64,000 nt of DNA, from contig JAJYMY010000002.1 of assembly GCA_021786575.1 (NCBI GenBank), forward strand, positions 124,001 through 188,000, given 5' to 3'. A program made the position numbers and the translations under genes. This DNA is from an archaeon (GTDB taxonomy: Archaea; Thermoproteota; Nitrososphaeria; Nitrososphaerales; Gagatemarchaeaceae). Numbering within the stretch: position 1 is the first letter of the stretch; every line of letters starts with the position of its first letter. A model generated the notes under the pieces. That model did not search any database. It was given only the letters and a program-made list of their open reading frames with translations, and was not told where the DNA came from. Of the stretch, positions 43,961 to 52,352 are shown piece after piece.

Positions 43961-44704
43961 ATGTCACAAACAAGCCAACCAGAAGAAGAGGAATCGTTGG
44001 CCGAGCAGCTCTGGCCTGAGACACCAGAAGAACGGGCAAGACGCCAGGCAGAGGAAAAGGCATACCTTCAGTGGTATAACCCAATCCTAGGCGAATGCCT
44101 CAGGCTGTGTAGAAAGGAGTCAGTGATACTGCAGTCCAGGTTCCGGCTCGGAAAGCGCATCATCTCCGCGAAGAAGCAGCTCAAGGGCCTGGTTGACCAG
44201 AACGGTTGGGCAGGGAAACTGGGCAGCTTCATGCAGCAACTAGCCGCCGACCTCCACCTAGGGGTGTCCACCCTCTACTACTGCGTAGCCTTCGCCAAGA
44301 AGTTCGAGACCTTCGAAGACTTCGGCCGAGAGTCGTTCGACATCAAGTGGGTGAGGCAGCGCCAAGACCTTGTCATGAACGAAGGGAGATTCCAACCGTT
44401 GGAAACTCCCGCCAAGGTCTTGGGGAAGGAGCTGACCTGGACGGAGGTCTGCCGCTTTGTCGTCCCAAGGAAGAAGGGCAAGTCAAGAAGAACTAAAGGA
44501 AACAAGACAGACCCCAACCTAGTCCCCACGCCGATTGAGCCGGCCTCCCCGCCCACAGTGACGTCGCCCGGAGTCTACGTCTCCTTGACAGAGAAGACCG
44601 AGCGCCTTCTCAAGGCTCTCGCTGCCAAAGCGGGGAAGAACCCGGCGCGCTATGTCGCAGACTTGCTCGAGGAGGTCATCCCCCTAATGAGCAAGGCGGC
44701 GTAA
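43961..44704 (+). CDS. Element-encoded protein of unknown function with RHH-like C-terminus
   Basis: 247 residues, not recognised. A long helical N-terminal part includes RFRLGKRIISAKKQLKGLV, LHLGVSTLYYCVAFAKKFE and TWTEVCRFVVP. A basic linker follows (KKGKSRRTKGNK), and the C-terminal 45 residues (VYVSLTEKTERLLKALAAKAGK) look like a ribbon-helix-helix. The Shine-Dalgarno aaggaggtga at 43941-43950 is exceptionally strong. A DNA-binding role is inferred only. Confidence 0.75.
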   Translation: MSQTSQPEEEESLAEQLWPETPEERARRQAEEKAYLQWYNPILGECLRLCRKESVILQSRFRLGKRIISAKKQLKGLVDQNGWAGKLGSFMQQLAADLHLGVSTLYYCVAFAKKFETFEDFGRESFDIKWVRQRQDLVMNEGRFQPLETPAKVLGKELTWTEVCRFVVPRKKGKSRRTKGNKTDPNLVPTPIEPASPPTVTSPGVYVSLTEKTERLLKALAAKAGKNPARYVADLLEEVIPLMSKAA

Positions 44705-44712
44705 TCGCTCAC

Positions 44713-44748
44713 AGGAGGAGCCAATCGCGGCTCCTCTTCTCTTTTCTT
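44713..44748 (+). terminator. Hairpin terminator after the 43961 gene
   Basis: A 7-bp stem aggagcc/ggctcct with loop aatcgc (44716-44735), extendable by weak pairs, is followed by the pyrimidine run cttctctttt. It lies 10 nt after the stop codon. Confidence 0.65.
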
Positions 44749-44875
44749 GGAACTCCCATGACAACTGACGAAATCCTAAAGGCGCTCTAAGCGGAGCGGA
44801 AAGCGCGAACATTGGAGACATTTTCAGAGGCCATCGGGTCTGTTCTTGGGAACACTTCAAGGACGGGGAGTCCAG

Positions 44876-45571
44876 TTGACTAAAGACCACAAGACAGGCA
44901 GGCGCATTCTCGCCACTCTGTTGATAACAGCATGGATTGTCGTGATTGTCTATGCTGTATATTTCGTCAAGACACCCACCCATGAGAAATTCGTCAACTG
45001 CACTGGATGTGAGTATCTCATTCTCAATGGAAGCCAGTTGCCCATTGTCGTTGCTAACGTCACACTCCACTTCAACTACACTGGTAGCTTTAGCGCTAAC
45101 AATCCAATGGCCGTCAGCGTAGCGGTAGGAGGACCCACGTTGCATACGAGCGGCCCGGGCCCAAACAACACCACCCTTCAAAGCGGCCTCAAGTCGGTAT
45201 CTGATACCCAGTTCCGGCAATTCTATGTAGGGTTCGCTTTCCAAGAGGCAGACGGCTCTGAGTCGGCAGGCATAATTCCATTCACAGGCACCCTCACGGT
45301 AAACGGTGAGACCTACTACATAGGTAGCGCGAAAATAACATTCGATACCGAGGGCGGCGTATACACTTGGTTGGACGCTGCAGGAAGTCAAAGTGTTCCA
45401 GCCCCGATGGGGTATGAGGACAAACCTCTGTTCACAATAAGCTCCGCAAGTGATACATATGCTTGGCAGTATGGACAAGAAGCAACCCAGTTGAGTTGGA
45501 TTATCATAGCCTTTAGCGTCCTTCTGCTTCAGCCTCTTGCGGAGGCTATTCTCGGTTGGAAAGAGAACTAA
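44876..45571 (+). CDS. Membrane-anchored protein with an extracellular domain
   Basis: 231 residues from the TTG at 44876. One N-terminal membrane helix (ILATLLITAWIVVIVYAVYFV), about 170 residues of outward-facing strand-rich sequence with several N-x-S/T sites and a CTGC pair (NCTGCEYL), and a C-terminal helix (LSWIIIAFSVLLLQPLAEA). ggggag lies 9 nt upstream of the TTG. Not recognised. Confidence 0.7.
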   Translation: MTKDHKTGRRILATLLITAWIVVIVYAVYFVKTPTHEKFVNCTGCEYLILNGSQLPIVVANVTLHFNYTGSFSANNPMAVSVAVGGPTLHTSGPGPNNTTLQSGLKSVSDTQFRQFYVGFAFQEADGSESAGIIPFTGTLTVNGETYYIGSAKITFDTEGGVYTWLDAAGSQSVPAPMGYEDKPLFTISSASDTYAWQYGQEATQLSWIIIAFSVLLLQPLAEAILGWKEN

Positions 45572-45956
45572 CGAATGAAATGACGAACATTGGAATCCCT
45601 CCAACTGCAAGCTCAAGACCGAGAGTCGTCTCTCCGGTCGTAGGACAAAATCTCAGACGTTTGCGGAACAGGAATCTGGAGAACGCCAGAATAAGACCGA
45701 TTCTCGTTCCTGCCTGCGGGAGGTTAGAGTGGCAGCCCCCCAGCAGCAGAGGGCTGGAGAAGCCTTCGAAACCTGAGAACGCAGAGAGTGAGGAATCCGA
45801 GTAGAATCCGAACACCCTCGGGACAAGCCTAAACGCTTGTAGGACAGCCTATCCAGACACAAACCATTCTGTGGCAGCCAAGATAGGCGTGTTTCGCGTT
45901 CCTTTTTACAAAACGATTAATAAAATCCACCACGATTATCATAACTTGAAGAAATT
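45572..45956. other. Stretch without a convincing gene
   Basis: Two overlapping open frames on opposite strands (about 82 and 89 codons) both look like low-complexity shadows. The last 60 bp are AT-rich (gattaataaaatc) and are likely the promoter of the RHH-parB operon. Confidence 0.5.
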
Positions 45957-46103
45957 ATGAAAATCATAGCGTCAGCTGAGATTGACGACACGACCCAGCT
46001 GGAGATGAGGAGAATCTCCAGCGTGACCGGCAAGAAGCTGCGCTTTCTCTACAAGGAGGCAATCGAGGAATACGCAAGGAACCATAGGGTGGTCGGGGGT
46101 TGA
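45957..46103 (+). CDS. 48-residue RHH-like protein preceding ParB
   Basis: Encodes MKIIASAEIDDTTQLEMRR and continues through LRFLYKEAIEEYARNH, the strand-helix-helix layout of a ribbon-helix-helix protein. Its TGA overlaps the TTG start of parB. Placement resembles small DNA-binding partners of ParB-like proteins in archaeal plasmids. It could set partition-operon expression. Confidence 0.65.
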   Translation: MKIIASAEIDDTTQLEMRRISSVTGKKLRFLYKEAIEEYARNHRVVGG

Positions 46104-47365
46104 GCACCCAGGCCGAAGAGCCCGGCTTCATCAAAGTCGAAGACATAATCGACATCCCAAAGGTCTTTCAGCGTCCAAGAACCAAATATGACCCCGAAGA
46201 TGAGAAGGCCCTCCTAGAGAATATCGAACAAGAAAGTCGAGACCGAAGCAAGCCTTCAGGGCTGAGAGCCCCGATTGGAGTATGTCCCGCCGAAAACATC
46301 ACTCTGTTGCCTCAATACAAAGGGAAGTTCTTCCTTTTTGACGGCCATTACAGGCTAATGGCTGAACGGAAGAGGGGGCTCAAAGGGTTTGAGGTCGACA
46401 AGGACGTCTACATCGACCGGTCAATCAGGACTACTGAGAAGCTCTTGGAGAAGGCTGTCCGCGCAAACATTGGGCGCAAAGGGCTTGACTGGGATGCTCA
46501 GGCGCGTTATGCAGAAATGTTCGCCGACAATGGCTGGTCCCAAGAGCGCATCGGCGACCTCTTTGTTCTGGATAGAAGCACCATCTCCAAGTATCTCACC
46601 ATTGTAAAGACCCTCAAAGATGTCAAGGATGACGAATTCTTCGGCAAGCTCGGTCACGACGTCGCTCTTGTGCTATGCTCGGTGTGGGGCATGAAACAAT
46701 GGCTCAGACCTTACACGGAAGCAGACATGAAGAAACCTCAGAATGAAAAGGGCCAGGTGGAGGTAGATGTCGGAAGGGCATTGTTTGACCGATGGAAGGA
46801 AAGGGGAGCGTGTCCCTCCGCGAAAACAGTGCGCGAGACAGTCAGGCAGTTGCAGAGTGGTATCTTGCTGCCGCATGCACTCGGAAGCATGTCGTTCGAC
46901 AATTCAGTGTTGGGGGCTGAGCAACGGGTAGACCGAGCGCTGAATAACCTCAACGAAAAGCAAACGAATCCTGGCTCTCCACCCCTGCCTATTAGGACGA
47001 CAGCAGAGTTAAGGCAACTTTTGAAGGATGTAGAACGGAACGCTCCCAAACTCTTTTCGAACGAAAGATATGTCCTAGAAGTGCTCAGAGACAGCGTAGA
47101 CTCATTTCAAAAGCGTCTCCTGAATGAAGGATGGAAGAGCCAAAGCGCAGAGCAGCTACTTGACACTGTGAACGGGTTCCTTTTCCAGTTGAGGAATTCT
47201 TTGGAAGGCCTCGTAACCCAGTCTAAGGAAAGGGAAAACAGGGAAAAGCTGTCAGAGAAACCTCCTCTGCCGAATGTGGGAGCAAATGGGGGTGCCGAGC
47301 CAACATTCAGGGGTATCAGGAAGTCATTTTCAAGTGGGAAGAAGACCGCGAACCCGGTCTCCTAG
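46100..47365 (+). CDS. ParB/Spo0J-family protein
   Basis: 421 residues. An N-terminal ParB-N (sulfiredoxin-like) domain has VEDIIDIPKVFQRPRTKYDPED and FFLFDGHYRLMAERKRG, the region that binds CTP in ParB. A helix-turn-helix follows (GLDWDAQARYAEMFADNGWSQ-type, then RSTISKYLTIVKTL). The C-terminal 200 residues are a divergent helical region. It is translationally coupled to the RHH gene. No ParA ATPase was found in the element, so a plain ParABS system is not complete here. Confidence 0.83.
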   Translation: MSTQAEEPGFIKVEDIIDIPKVFQRPRTKYDPEDEKALLENIEQESRDRSKPSGLRAPIGVCPAENITLLPQYKGKFFLFDGHYRLMAERKRGLKGFEVDKDVYIDRSIRTTEKLLEKAVRANIGRKGLDWDAQARYAEMFADNGWSQERIGDLFVLDRSTISKYLTIVKTLKDVKDDEFFGKLGHDVALVLCSVWGMKQWLRPYTEADMKKPQNEKGQVEVDVGRALFDRWKERGACPSAKTVRETVRQLQSGILLPHALGSMSFDNSVLGAEQRVDRALNNLNEKQTNPGSPPLPIRTTAELRQLLKDVERNAPKLFSNERYVLEVLRDSVDSFQKRLLNEGWKSQSAEQLLDTVNGFLFQLRNSLEGLVTQSKERENREKLSEKPPLPNVGANGGAEPTFRGIRKSFSSGKKTANPVS

Positions 47366-47834
47366 GCATCTCTCTTGGTATCACGACCATCGGATTTCCG
47401 AGTAATTCCTATACTCGGTCTTTCACCTAGTATCGGGGCGGCATAATCACGGTTCGCGATGTACGTGATTTAATCACGATTACGGATTCTCGGATGAGAA
47501 TCTAGTAGATGTTCATAGTTTGATTACGAACCAAATTTATAAACAACATCTGATGAATTTCCGCTGGAATTTTCCCCGGCAAATTCGGTTCACTATTAAA
47601 TTAAGTAACTCCGCTGGAGTTCCTCTTCTCCTACGGACACCTGTCTAGCCAAATTCGCCTTGAGAGCCATCTTGGGAGTTGCCAGACTCTGAAATGGCCT
47701 TGACATTTTGGCCAGCCGTTCCTTTCCAACCTAGCCGACGTGGCAATGAAGTTGAACCTCGACCGTCTCGATGTATAGGAAACCCCTATTGGAATCCTAC
47801 TAGAGTTCTAATTTGATGAAGTAACGTGTTCACG
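47366..47834. repeat. Intergenic region with inverted and direct repeats after parB
   Basis: AATCACG occurs at 47445-47451 and 47472-47478, and inverted at 47464-47470, the last two forming a 7-bp palindrome with a one-base centre. TCCGCTGGA is repeated at 47560 and 47610 inside short inverted repeats (47556-47572 and 47607-47621, the latter a perfect 6-bp stem). The region is AT-rich between (aaatttataaacaac). A partition site or origin is plausible. Confidence 0.55.
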
Positions 47835-48074
47835 ATGAAACAGAGTTACACCAAAGTGCTCGAGGCTCTCCTGAATGGTGCCGCCAAGAGCAGCGTGGAA
47901 CTCGCCCGAGAGACCCAGATGGAGCGGTTCGACGTGGTGGGCGCGATATCTATCTTGAGACGTAACGACGCGCTCGCCCAGGCGGGCAACGGGAAGTATC
48001 GCATCACGGACAGGGGCATCATGCTGCTTGGAACGCAGCCGAGCGTTCAGGTCTCCCCGAGGTCGTCGCAATGA
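47835..48074 (+). CDS. Small winged-helix protein
   Basis: 79 residues from the ATG at 47835: YTKVLEALLNGAAKSSVELA, then TQMERFDVVGAISILRRNDAL and a wing (NGKYRITDRGIMLL). First of a four-gene plus-strand run with ATGA-type overlaps to 48994. Confidence 0.72.
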   Translation: MKQSYTKVLEALLNGAAKSSVELARETQMERFDVVGAISILRRNDALAQAGNGKYRITDRGIMLLGTQPSVQVSPRSSQ

Positions 48075-48526
48075 ACCTAGACGATTTGCGGGTGCTAGCC
48101 GCATTGAAGCAGGGAACCAAGCGGCTAGACGAGGTTTGTGAAGGCGTCGGGGTGCCTCCGACCATGGAGTTCGTCGACCGGATGTTCGTCCTGGTGCGGA
48201 TGGGGTGGATAAGCGAGGACGACAGAGCCTATTCCCTCACCCCCGAAGGGGCAAGACAACTGGAAGCTCAGGGACATCGTGTCGAGGACGTACCGAAGCC
48301 GAGAACGTCGGGACTGGGGCGCCGTCCGGACGAAACATCTCAGACCTCTTCTTCCACCCCAGTTCCGATGTTTCACGCCCGCGTGGAGAGATACGGAAAC
48401 CCCCGGGCCATCCCTTTCACCCATGAAGAGATGGCAGAGGAAGCAGCAAGACTGCAGAACCTGAAGGCGATGAGGAAAGAAGAAGAGCGGCGGTCGGCCG
48501 AGATGCCTCCCGTTGTGCCGTGGTGA
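48071..48526 (+). CDS. Winged-helix protein with long tail
   Basis: 151 residues. LDDLRVLAALKQGTKRLDEVC, PTMEFVDRMFVLVRMGWIS and RAYSLTPEGARQLE form a winged helix like that of its upstream neighbour. The C-terminal 80 residues are Pro/Ser/Thr- then Glu/Arg-rich. Start overlaps the previous stop (ATGA). Confidence 0.7.
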   Translation: MNLDDLRVLAALKQGTKRLDEVCEGVGVPPTMEFVDRMFVLVRMGWISEDDRAYSLTPEGARQLEAQGHRVEDVPKPRTSGLGRRPDETSQTSSSTPVPMFHARVERYGNPRAIPFTHEEMAEEAARLQNLKAMRKEEERRSAEMPPVVPW

Positions 48527-48527
48527 G

Positions 48528-48773
48528 ATGTCCAAGCTCGCCGGGCTCGGGGAACTCTTGGTGATTCTGGCGTTCCTCCTCGGGGTCGCCCCCTATGTCG
48601 CTTCCAAGGCTGCTCCCCAGGCTGTGTCCCGCTTGGGCTCCCTCTATGGCGCCTTGCACATCGGCCTCGCTTCCGAGCTCGAGTTGGCCGGGGTCGGCTT
48701 CGCCTTCATCGCCGTCGGGGTCGCCATCGATAGGGCGACCATCCCCAGGCCCAGGATGGCTCAGGGCCCTTGA
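48528..48773 (+). CDS. Small two-helix membrane protein
   Basis: 81 residues from the ATG at 48528, with two hydrophobic segments (GELLVILAFLLGVAPYVA and LAGVGFAFIAVGVAI). Not recognised. It follows the winged-helix gene by 1 nt and overlaps the next gene by 4 nt. Confidence 0.65.
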   Translation: MSKLAGLGELLVILAFLLGVAPYVASKAAPQAVSRLGSLYGALHIGLASELELAGVGFAFIAVGVAIDRATIPRPRMAQGP

Positions 48774-48994
48774 GCGCCGACGGCTCCAGGGTCGAATGCC
48801 CCAGGTGCAAGTCCGAGGGGAGGGCGACCTCTTCCGGGAGGGTGCCCTATCTTGTGGGAGGAAAGTTCTGCGTGGTCTGCCGCTATCGGTACGAGGGGGT
48901 CGACATGAAGGCAAGGAGGTCTGAAGCTGCTAGGAAGGCAGCAGAGACCAAGGCCAGGACCCAGGAACGTGACTTTGATGTCTTTCGTCCGTAA
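48770..48994 (+). CDS. Small zinc-ribbon protein
   Basis: 74 residues, TTG start overlapping the previous TGA. CPRC and CVVC 22 residues apart (ECPRCKSEGR, GKFCVVCRYRY) make a zinc ribbon. The C-terminal half is a charged helix (RRSEAARKAAETKARTQERD). Nucleic-acid binding is likely but unproven. Confidence 0.68.
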   Translation: MSADGSRVECPRCKSEGRATSSGRVPYLVGGKFCVVCRYRYEGVDMKARRSEAARKAAETKARTQERDFDVFRP

Positions 48995-49253
48995 ATCGGG
49001 GTCATCCCGAAAGTCTTGGTCGTAAAATGGTAACTGTTACCAAGATTTACGGATGATTTAGCGAGTTAAAATTATGTCGAGCCATATTTTACGTGTCACT
49101 GACTAGTGTTCCTCACCGTGTCTCTTCACGACTCTGGTTCGCAAAACCATGGCGGATAGGGTCTAGACATTCTCTTGACCGCCACGGCCATTAATGACCG
49201 TTAATGATTGGATTAATTCCTGAGACGGTCTAACCGGAATCCGCTAGATTTCA
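48995..49253. repeat. AT-rich intergenic region with palindrome and direct repeat
   Basis: 49028-49042 is a 7-bp palindrome with a one-base centre (tggtaac-t-gttacca). TTAATGA is repeated at 49191 and 49201 with 10-bp spacing. The region separates two convergent gene groups and may hold regulatory or replication sites. Confidence 0.5.
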
Positions 49254-49739
49254 TCAGTCTTTGTGCTTCCGGTGCCGTGGACTGAAGAAGGACGGCCCGT
49301 CATAGCTCACAATTTCGCCAGAAGAATCAATGGTGCAGGCGTGCCTGTTTCCTGATTCGTCGACAAAGGTCATGCTTGTCCCGACTTCAGACTTGGCAAG
49401 CTTCTCAAGCACCAAACTCCTTTGCCCGGTAATCTCCCTCAGTCTGTATGACGTGAGTTGGACAAGGAAGCCGGTGTCTATTGCCGGGGGTTGTAGCTCA
49501 GGTGCCTTCTTTCTGCGTCTTCCGATATAGTCGTAGATGCTCCCGGCAAGCATCACGACGTCGGCTCCTTCGAGCGCGAGTTTGATGATAATCTCCGGAG
49601 AGCCTGGGTTGATGTCTACCTCGACGGGATTATGAATCCTCTCGACATCCCGAAAGACCTTGCCCAAGAGGAGACCTGAATTGTAGGAATCCCACCTAAT
49701 GCGAATAGTTGGCTGTTCCTCACCCGCGGATGTAATCAG
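49254..49739 (-). CDS. Unknown element protein with a probable CTG or ATT start
   Basis: 161 residues. The frame from the first usual start (TTG 49667) is preceded by clear coding sequence (PTIRIRWDSYNSGLLLGK), and a Shine-Dalgarno aaggagg (49747-49753, minus strand) is followed after 7 nt by CTG at 49739 and then ATT. No ATG, GTG or TTG stands there. Sequence includes PGSPEIIIKLALEGADVVMLA and a basic C-terminus (SPRHRKHKD). Function not recognised. Confidence 0.7.
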   Translation of the reverse strand: MITSAGEEQPTIRIRWDSYNSGLLLGKVFRDVERIHNPVEVDINPGSPEIIIKLALEGADVVMLAGSIYDYIGRRRKKAPELQPPAIDTGFLVQLTSYRLREITGQRSLVLEKLAKSEVGTSMTFVDESGNRHACTIDSSGEIVSYDGPSFFSPRHRKHKD

Positions 49740-49837
49740 GTTCTATCCTCCTTGAAAGAAAACTCAATCATCGAAGAACCCGCCAAGAGAACGAAATCTC
49801 CAAAGGGTGCCGTCTCTGACTCGGTTCCTGATGAGCT

Positions 49838-50803
49838 TCATTGTGGAATGAAGACGAAAGTGAGGTGAAGGGTTCCATCAAAATCCGAGGTCGGGAGCGA
49901 AAGCGTCATCGTAGCGCTTGAGGCGTAACCAAACCCGCTGGTCTGGACTTCCGAGACCGAAAATCCTGGGTCTGAAGTTGTTGCAGTGAGGCTATAGGTG
50001 CACCCAAAACAATAGGCGTAGTTCGGGAAAGAGACGCTGATTGAAATCGAACCTCCTTGGGCAGCGAATATGCAAGGCGGCGCGGAAGAGAAGTATGCCT
50101 GCTGAAGGCAGGAGGGGCTGTTCACTGAAGCACCGAACTGAGCGATGGACGTCGAGTTATAGCACTGAAGGGGATTGGACGACCATTCGCTGCAGGTCGC
50201 CCCGGTGGATTGGAGCCCTGTAATCACGACAAGCGGGGTGGAAGTCTCGGGAGTAAAGGAGAGGACTACCTGGCCCCCCACTTGGGGGCTCCACGCGCTT
50301 GGCACCGTCGCCGAGACTGAGGAGTCAAGGAGTGCGATGGCCGCGCAGGGTTGCTGGGAGTATATCCCTATCACTATCGGTTGGCAATTCCCATTCGACG
50401 ACACGCTAAGGACTTTGCCGAAGGTGTCCAGCATGCTCTGCCCGTTAGGAGAATAGGTCATCCTGACTTCGAAGTTCTCCCCGAAGTGAACCTGAGACAG
50501 CTGGCTCGAGGTGAGCGTGACCCACACCGGGTTTCCAATTGCGACGTTCGCCATCGTGTAATGGCCCCCGCTCGAGTCGACCGAAGAAACGCTCCCAGAG
50601 TCTTGGAAGCCTTCCACCGAATACGTTGTCGTGGTGGGATGAGGCGTCGTAGTCATTCCCCCATTGAGATTGGGGTTGGACACAGGCTGCCCCCCTGCGT
50701 GTGGCTGCTGTGGATTGTTCTTGAAGTAAGCTAGCATCCCACCGGCGATGACTGCTGTGACAAGAATTACTGTGACAGCGACTGCGAGTTCACTGCCTTT
50801 CAA
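49838..50803 (-). CDS. Membrane-anchored secreted protein, Cys-containing
   Basis: 321 residues. One N-terminal hydrophobic segment (LAVAVTVILVTAVIAGGMLAY) anchors a Ser/Thr-rich linker (TTTPHPTTTT) and an extracellular strand-rich domain with about ten Cys, including pairs in CFGC and NGNCQP, likely disulfides. N-x-S/T sites are present. The N-terminus recalls pilin-like signal anchors, but a class III signal peptidase site is not clear. Confidence 0.72.
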   Translation of the reverse strand: MKGSELAVAVTVILVTAVIAGGMLAYFKNNPQQPHAGGQPVSNPNLNGGMTTTPHPTTTTYSVEGFQDSGSVSSVDSSGGHYTMANVAIGNPVWVTLTSSQLSQVHFGENFEVRMTYSPNGQSMLDTFGKVLSVSSNGNCQPIVIGIYSQQPCAAIALLDSSVSATVPSAWSPQVGGQVVLSFTPETSTPLVVITGLQSTGATCSEWSSNPLQCYNSTSIAQFGASVNSPSCLQQAYFSSAPPCIFAAQGGSISISVSFPNYAYCFGCTYSLTATTSDPGFSVSEVQTSGFGYASSATMTLSLPTSDFDGTLHLTFVFIPQ

Positions 50804-50900
50804 TGGGCACTAGCAGGCAGCGGAAATTCATGTTTTAGCTGATAAGCTTTGTAGATTCTAGATTCATGAATCGGGATGCTCCCGAGGGAAGAGCTTCGGC

Positions 50901-51533
50901 TCAGCTCCCTGTGGCCTGACGAGAAATCCCTCCTGACCAGGCCCAACCCAATTGTTGGCCCAGCTTGGCGACTGCATCTCCTGCCACGGTGCTCAATTCG
51001 GCCACTCTCTCTGCAGGAAGAAATGAATCCAGGAGCACCTTGACGTCTTTGTCTGTTTGGAGTTTCGTTTCTCGCAAAGCGATTTCTTGGGTGCCCCCTG
51101 TGTCCCATCGGCCCATATCCTTGTCGCGACGTATGGTAAAGGTGATTGTCGAAGTGAGTTTTACGTCGATTCCAACGAAGACTTGCTCTTCAACAGTCTT
51201 GTCTTCTATTCGAGTCTTCGCTTTCAACCCGAAAAGGCGCCTGAAGAGGCTTCTTGGGATGGTGACTACAACAGATTCAGTGTGTGTCTGCCTTCGGCCA
51301 CTGACTGTCAAAGTGACTTCGCGCTTCTTCAGAATCTCATCAGGAGTCTCATGGAAGGGGTTTCGCTGGGTGGGGTTTGTGCTGTCGTAGGAGTGTGTCT
51401 GAGCGAACTCCAGCGAATCCAAGTGCATTCCATCTGTCAGCGCGTGACGGTTTCGTTTAGCGAATCCGGCACCACCAATCTCCTTTACTCGTGAGTCGTA
51501 TTCGCGGAACACTTCCGAAAGTAGGCTGTCCAT
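50901..51533 (-). CDS. Unknown element protein
   Basis: 210 residues, not recognised. Middle region TVSGRRQTHTESVVVTIPRS, RRLFGLKAKTRIEDKTVEEQ and VKLTSTITFTIRRDKDMGRW is strand-rich and basic. The C-terminal 60 residues are helical and Ala/Leu-rich. No signal or membrane segment. On the same strand and just upstream of the secreted protein gene. Confidence 0.65.
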   Translation of the reverse strand: MDSLLSEVFREYDSRVKEIGGAGFAKRNRHALTDGMHLDSLEFAQTHSYDSTNPTQRNPFHETPDEILKKREVTLTVSGRRQTHTESVVVTIPRSLFRRLFGLKAKTRIEDKTVEEQVFVGIDVKLTSTITFTIRRDKDMGRWDTGGTQEIALRETKLQTDKDVKVLLDSFLPAERVAELSTVAGDAVAKLGQQLGWAWSGGISRQATGS

Positions 51534-51652
51534 CTCGTCTTCCGTGATGGTCGTCTCTGACTCCTTCCCGTAGCATCCTGCAGGAGTAGATGATTTAGCC
51601 GTTCGCCATCCCCAGAATTCCGACAGGGCATCTCAAGGAATAGCGCAGAAAC

Positions 51653-51967
51653 ATGGTTAAATCGAACACATTGCTTGACTGCGGCGTGCCCTCTGACAGA
51701 GGGGTCGGATTCAAATGGGGCTTTATCATCGGCCTCATCTTGTTCGTCGGGTCGTTTGCGTTGGTGTCCTACGCGTCACCGTTTCCTAACACTAACATGG
51801 GCGAGATATTCTTCCAACCTGGCGTTGCTGGCTTCCTCGCGCTCCTTCTTGTTGTTGACGTTCTATACGGGTTGAAAACTAACAGAGAATGGAACGGCTT
51901 GATAGCTGGTGCAATCATAGCGATGTATCTGGTCTCGATTTATGGCACAATCGCAAGCATAGTCTGA
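51653..51967 (+). CDS. Small three-helix membrane protein
   Basis: 104 residues, three hydrophobic segments (WGFIIGLILFVGSFALVSY, VAGFLALLLVVDVLYGL, LIAGAIIAMYLVSIYGTIA). A Cys and charged N-terminus face one side. Not recognised. Confidence 0.68.
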   Translation: MVKSNTLLDCGVPSDRGVGFKWGFIIGLILFVGSFALVSYASPFPNTNMGEIFFQPGVAGFLALLLVVDVLYGLKTNREWNGLIAGAIIAMYLVSIYGTIASIV

Positions 51968-52063
51968 GGGTTGTGCCGCGAATAGGTTCACACCTCCCCC
52001 TCCCTTGCAGAGGTCATTCTCGTTGCATCCGCCCTTATAGATTGGAAGACGGTTCCGGCGGAC

Positions 52064-52213
52064 ATGAGCAACAGCAAGCTCGTTACAATGAAGTATCTAG
52101 CCGACGTTGCGGGAGTGAACCCAGGCCTTGTTCGGAAATACGTGAAGGCGCTCAGTTCTCTCGTGGGCGATTGCGGTCTCTTCAGCGCTCAGGACTTCGA
52201 CCTTAATGACTGA
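52064..52213 (+). CDS. 49-residue helix-turn-helix protein
   Basis: MSNSKLVTMKYLADVAGVN followed by PGLVRKYVKALSSLVGD is a compact helix-turn-helix. TATA-like cttatag lies about 30 bp upstream. Overlaps the next small frame by 8 nt. Confidence 0.55.
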   Translation: MSNSKLVTMKYLADVAGVNPGLVRKYVKALSSLVGDCGLFSAQDFDLND

Positions 52214-52337
52214 CGAGGAGCCTCAAGAAGACGAGTGGGAGTATTACTTCATTCACGACAGCATTGGGGTCTCTCACTTCATGAGGAAGCGAATGGGAGA
52301 GCTGCCGATGATGAAGTGCACGAATTGTGATGACTGA
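52206..52337 (+). CDS. 43-residue acidic protein with CxxC end
   Basis: Starts MTDEEPQEDEWEYYFIHDS and ends with KCTNCDD. Overlap with the preceding small gene suggests coupled expression. Ends 15 bp before the convergent TIR gene. Coding status is uncertain because of the length. Confidence 0.45.
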   Translation: MTDEEPQEDEWEYYFIHDSIGVSHFMRKRMGELPMMKCTNCDD

Positions 52338-52352
52338 TTTGCATTCCAGTTA

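Noticed and set aside
44684-45616. 310-codon minus-strand frame
   Set aside because: Antisense to the membrane protein at 44876, which has proper helices and a start signal.
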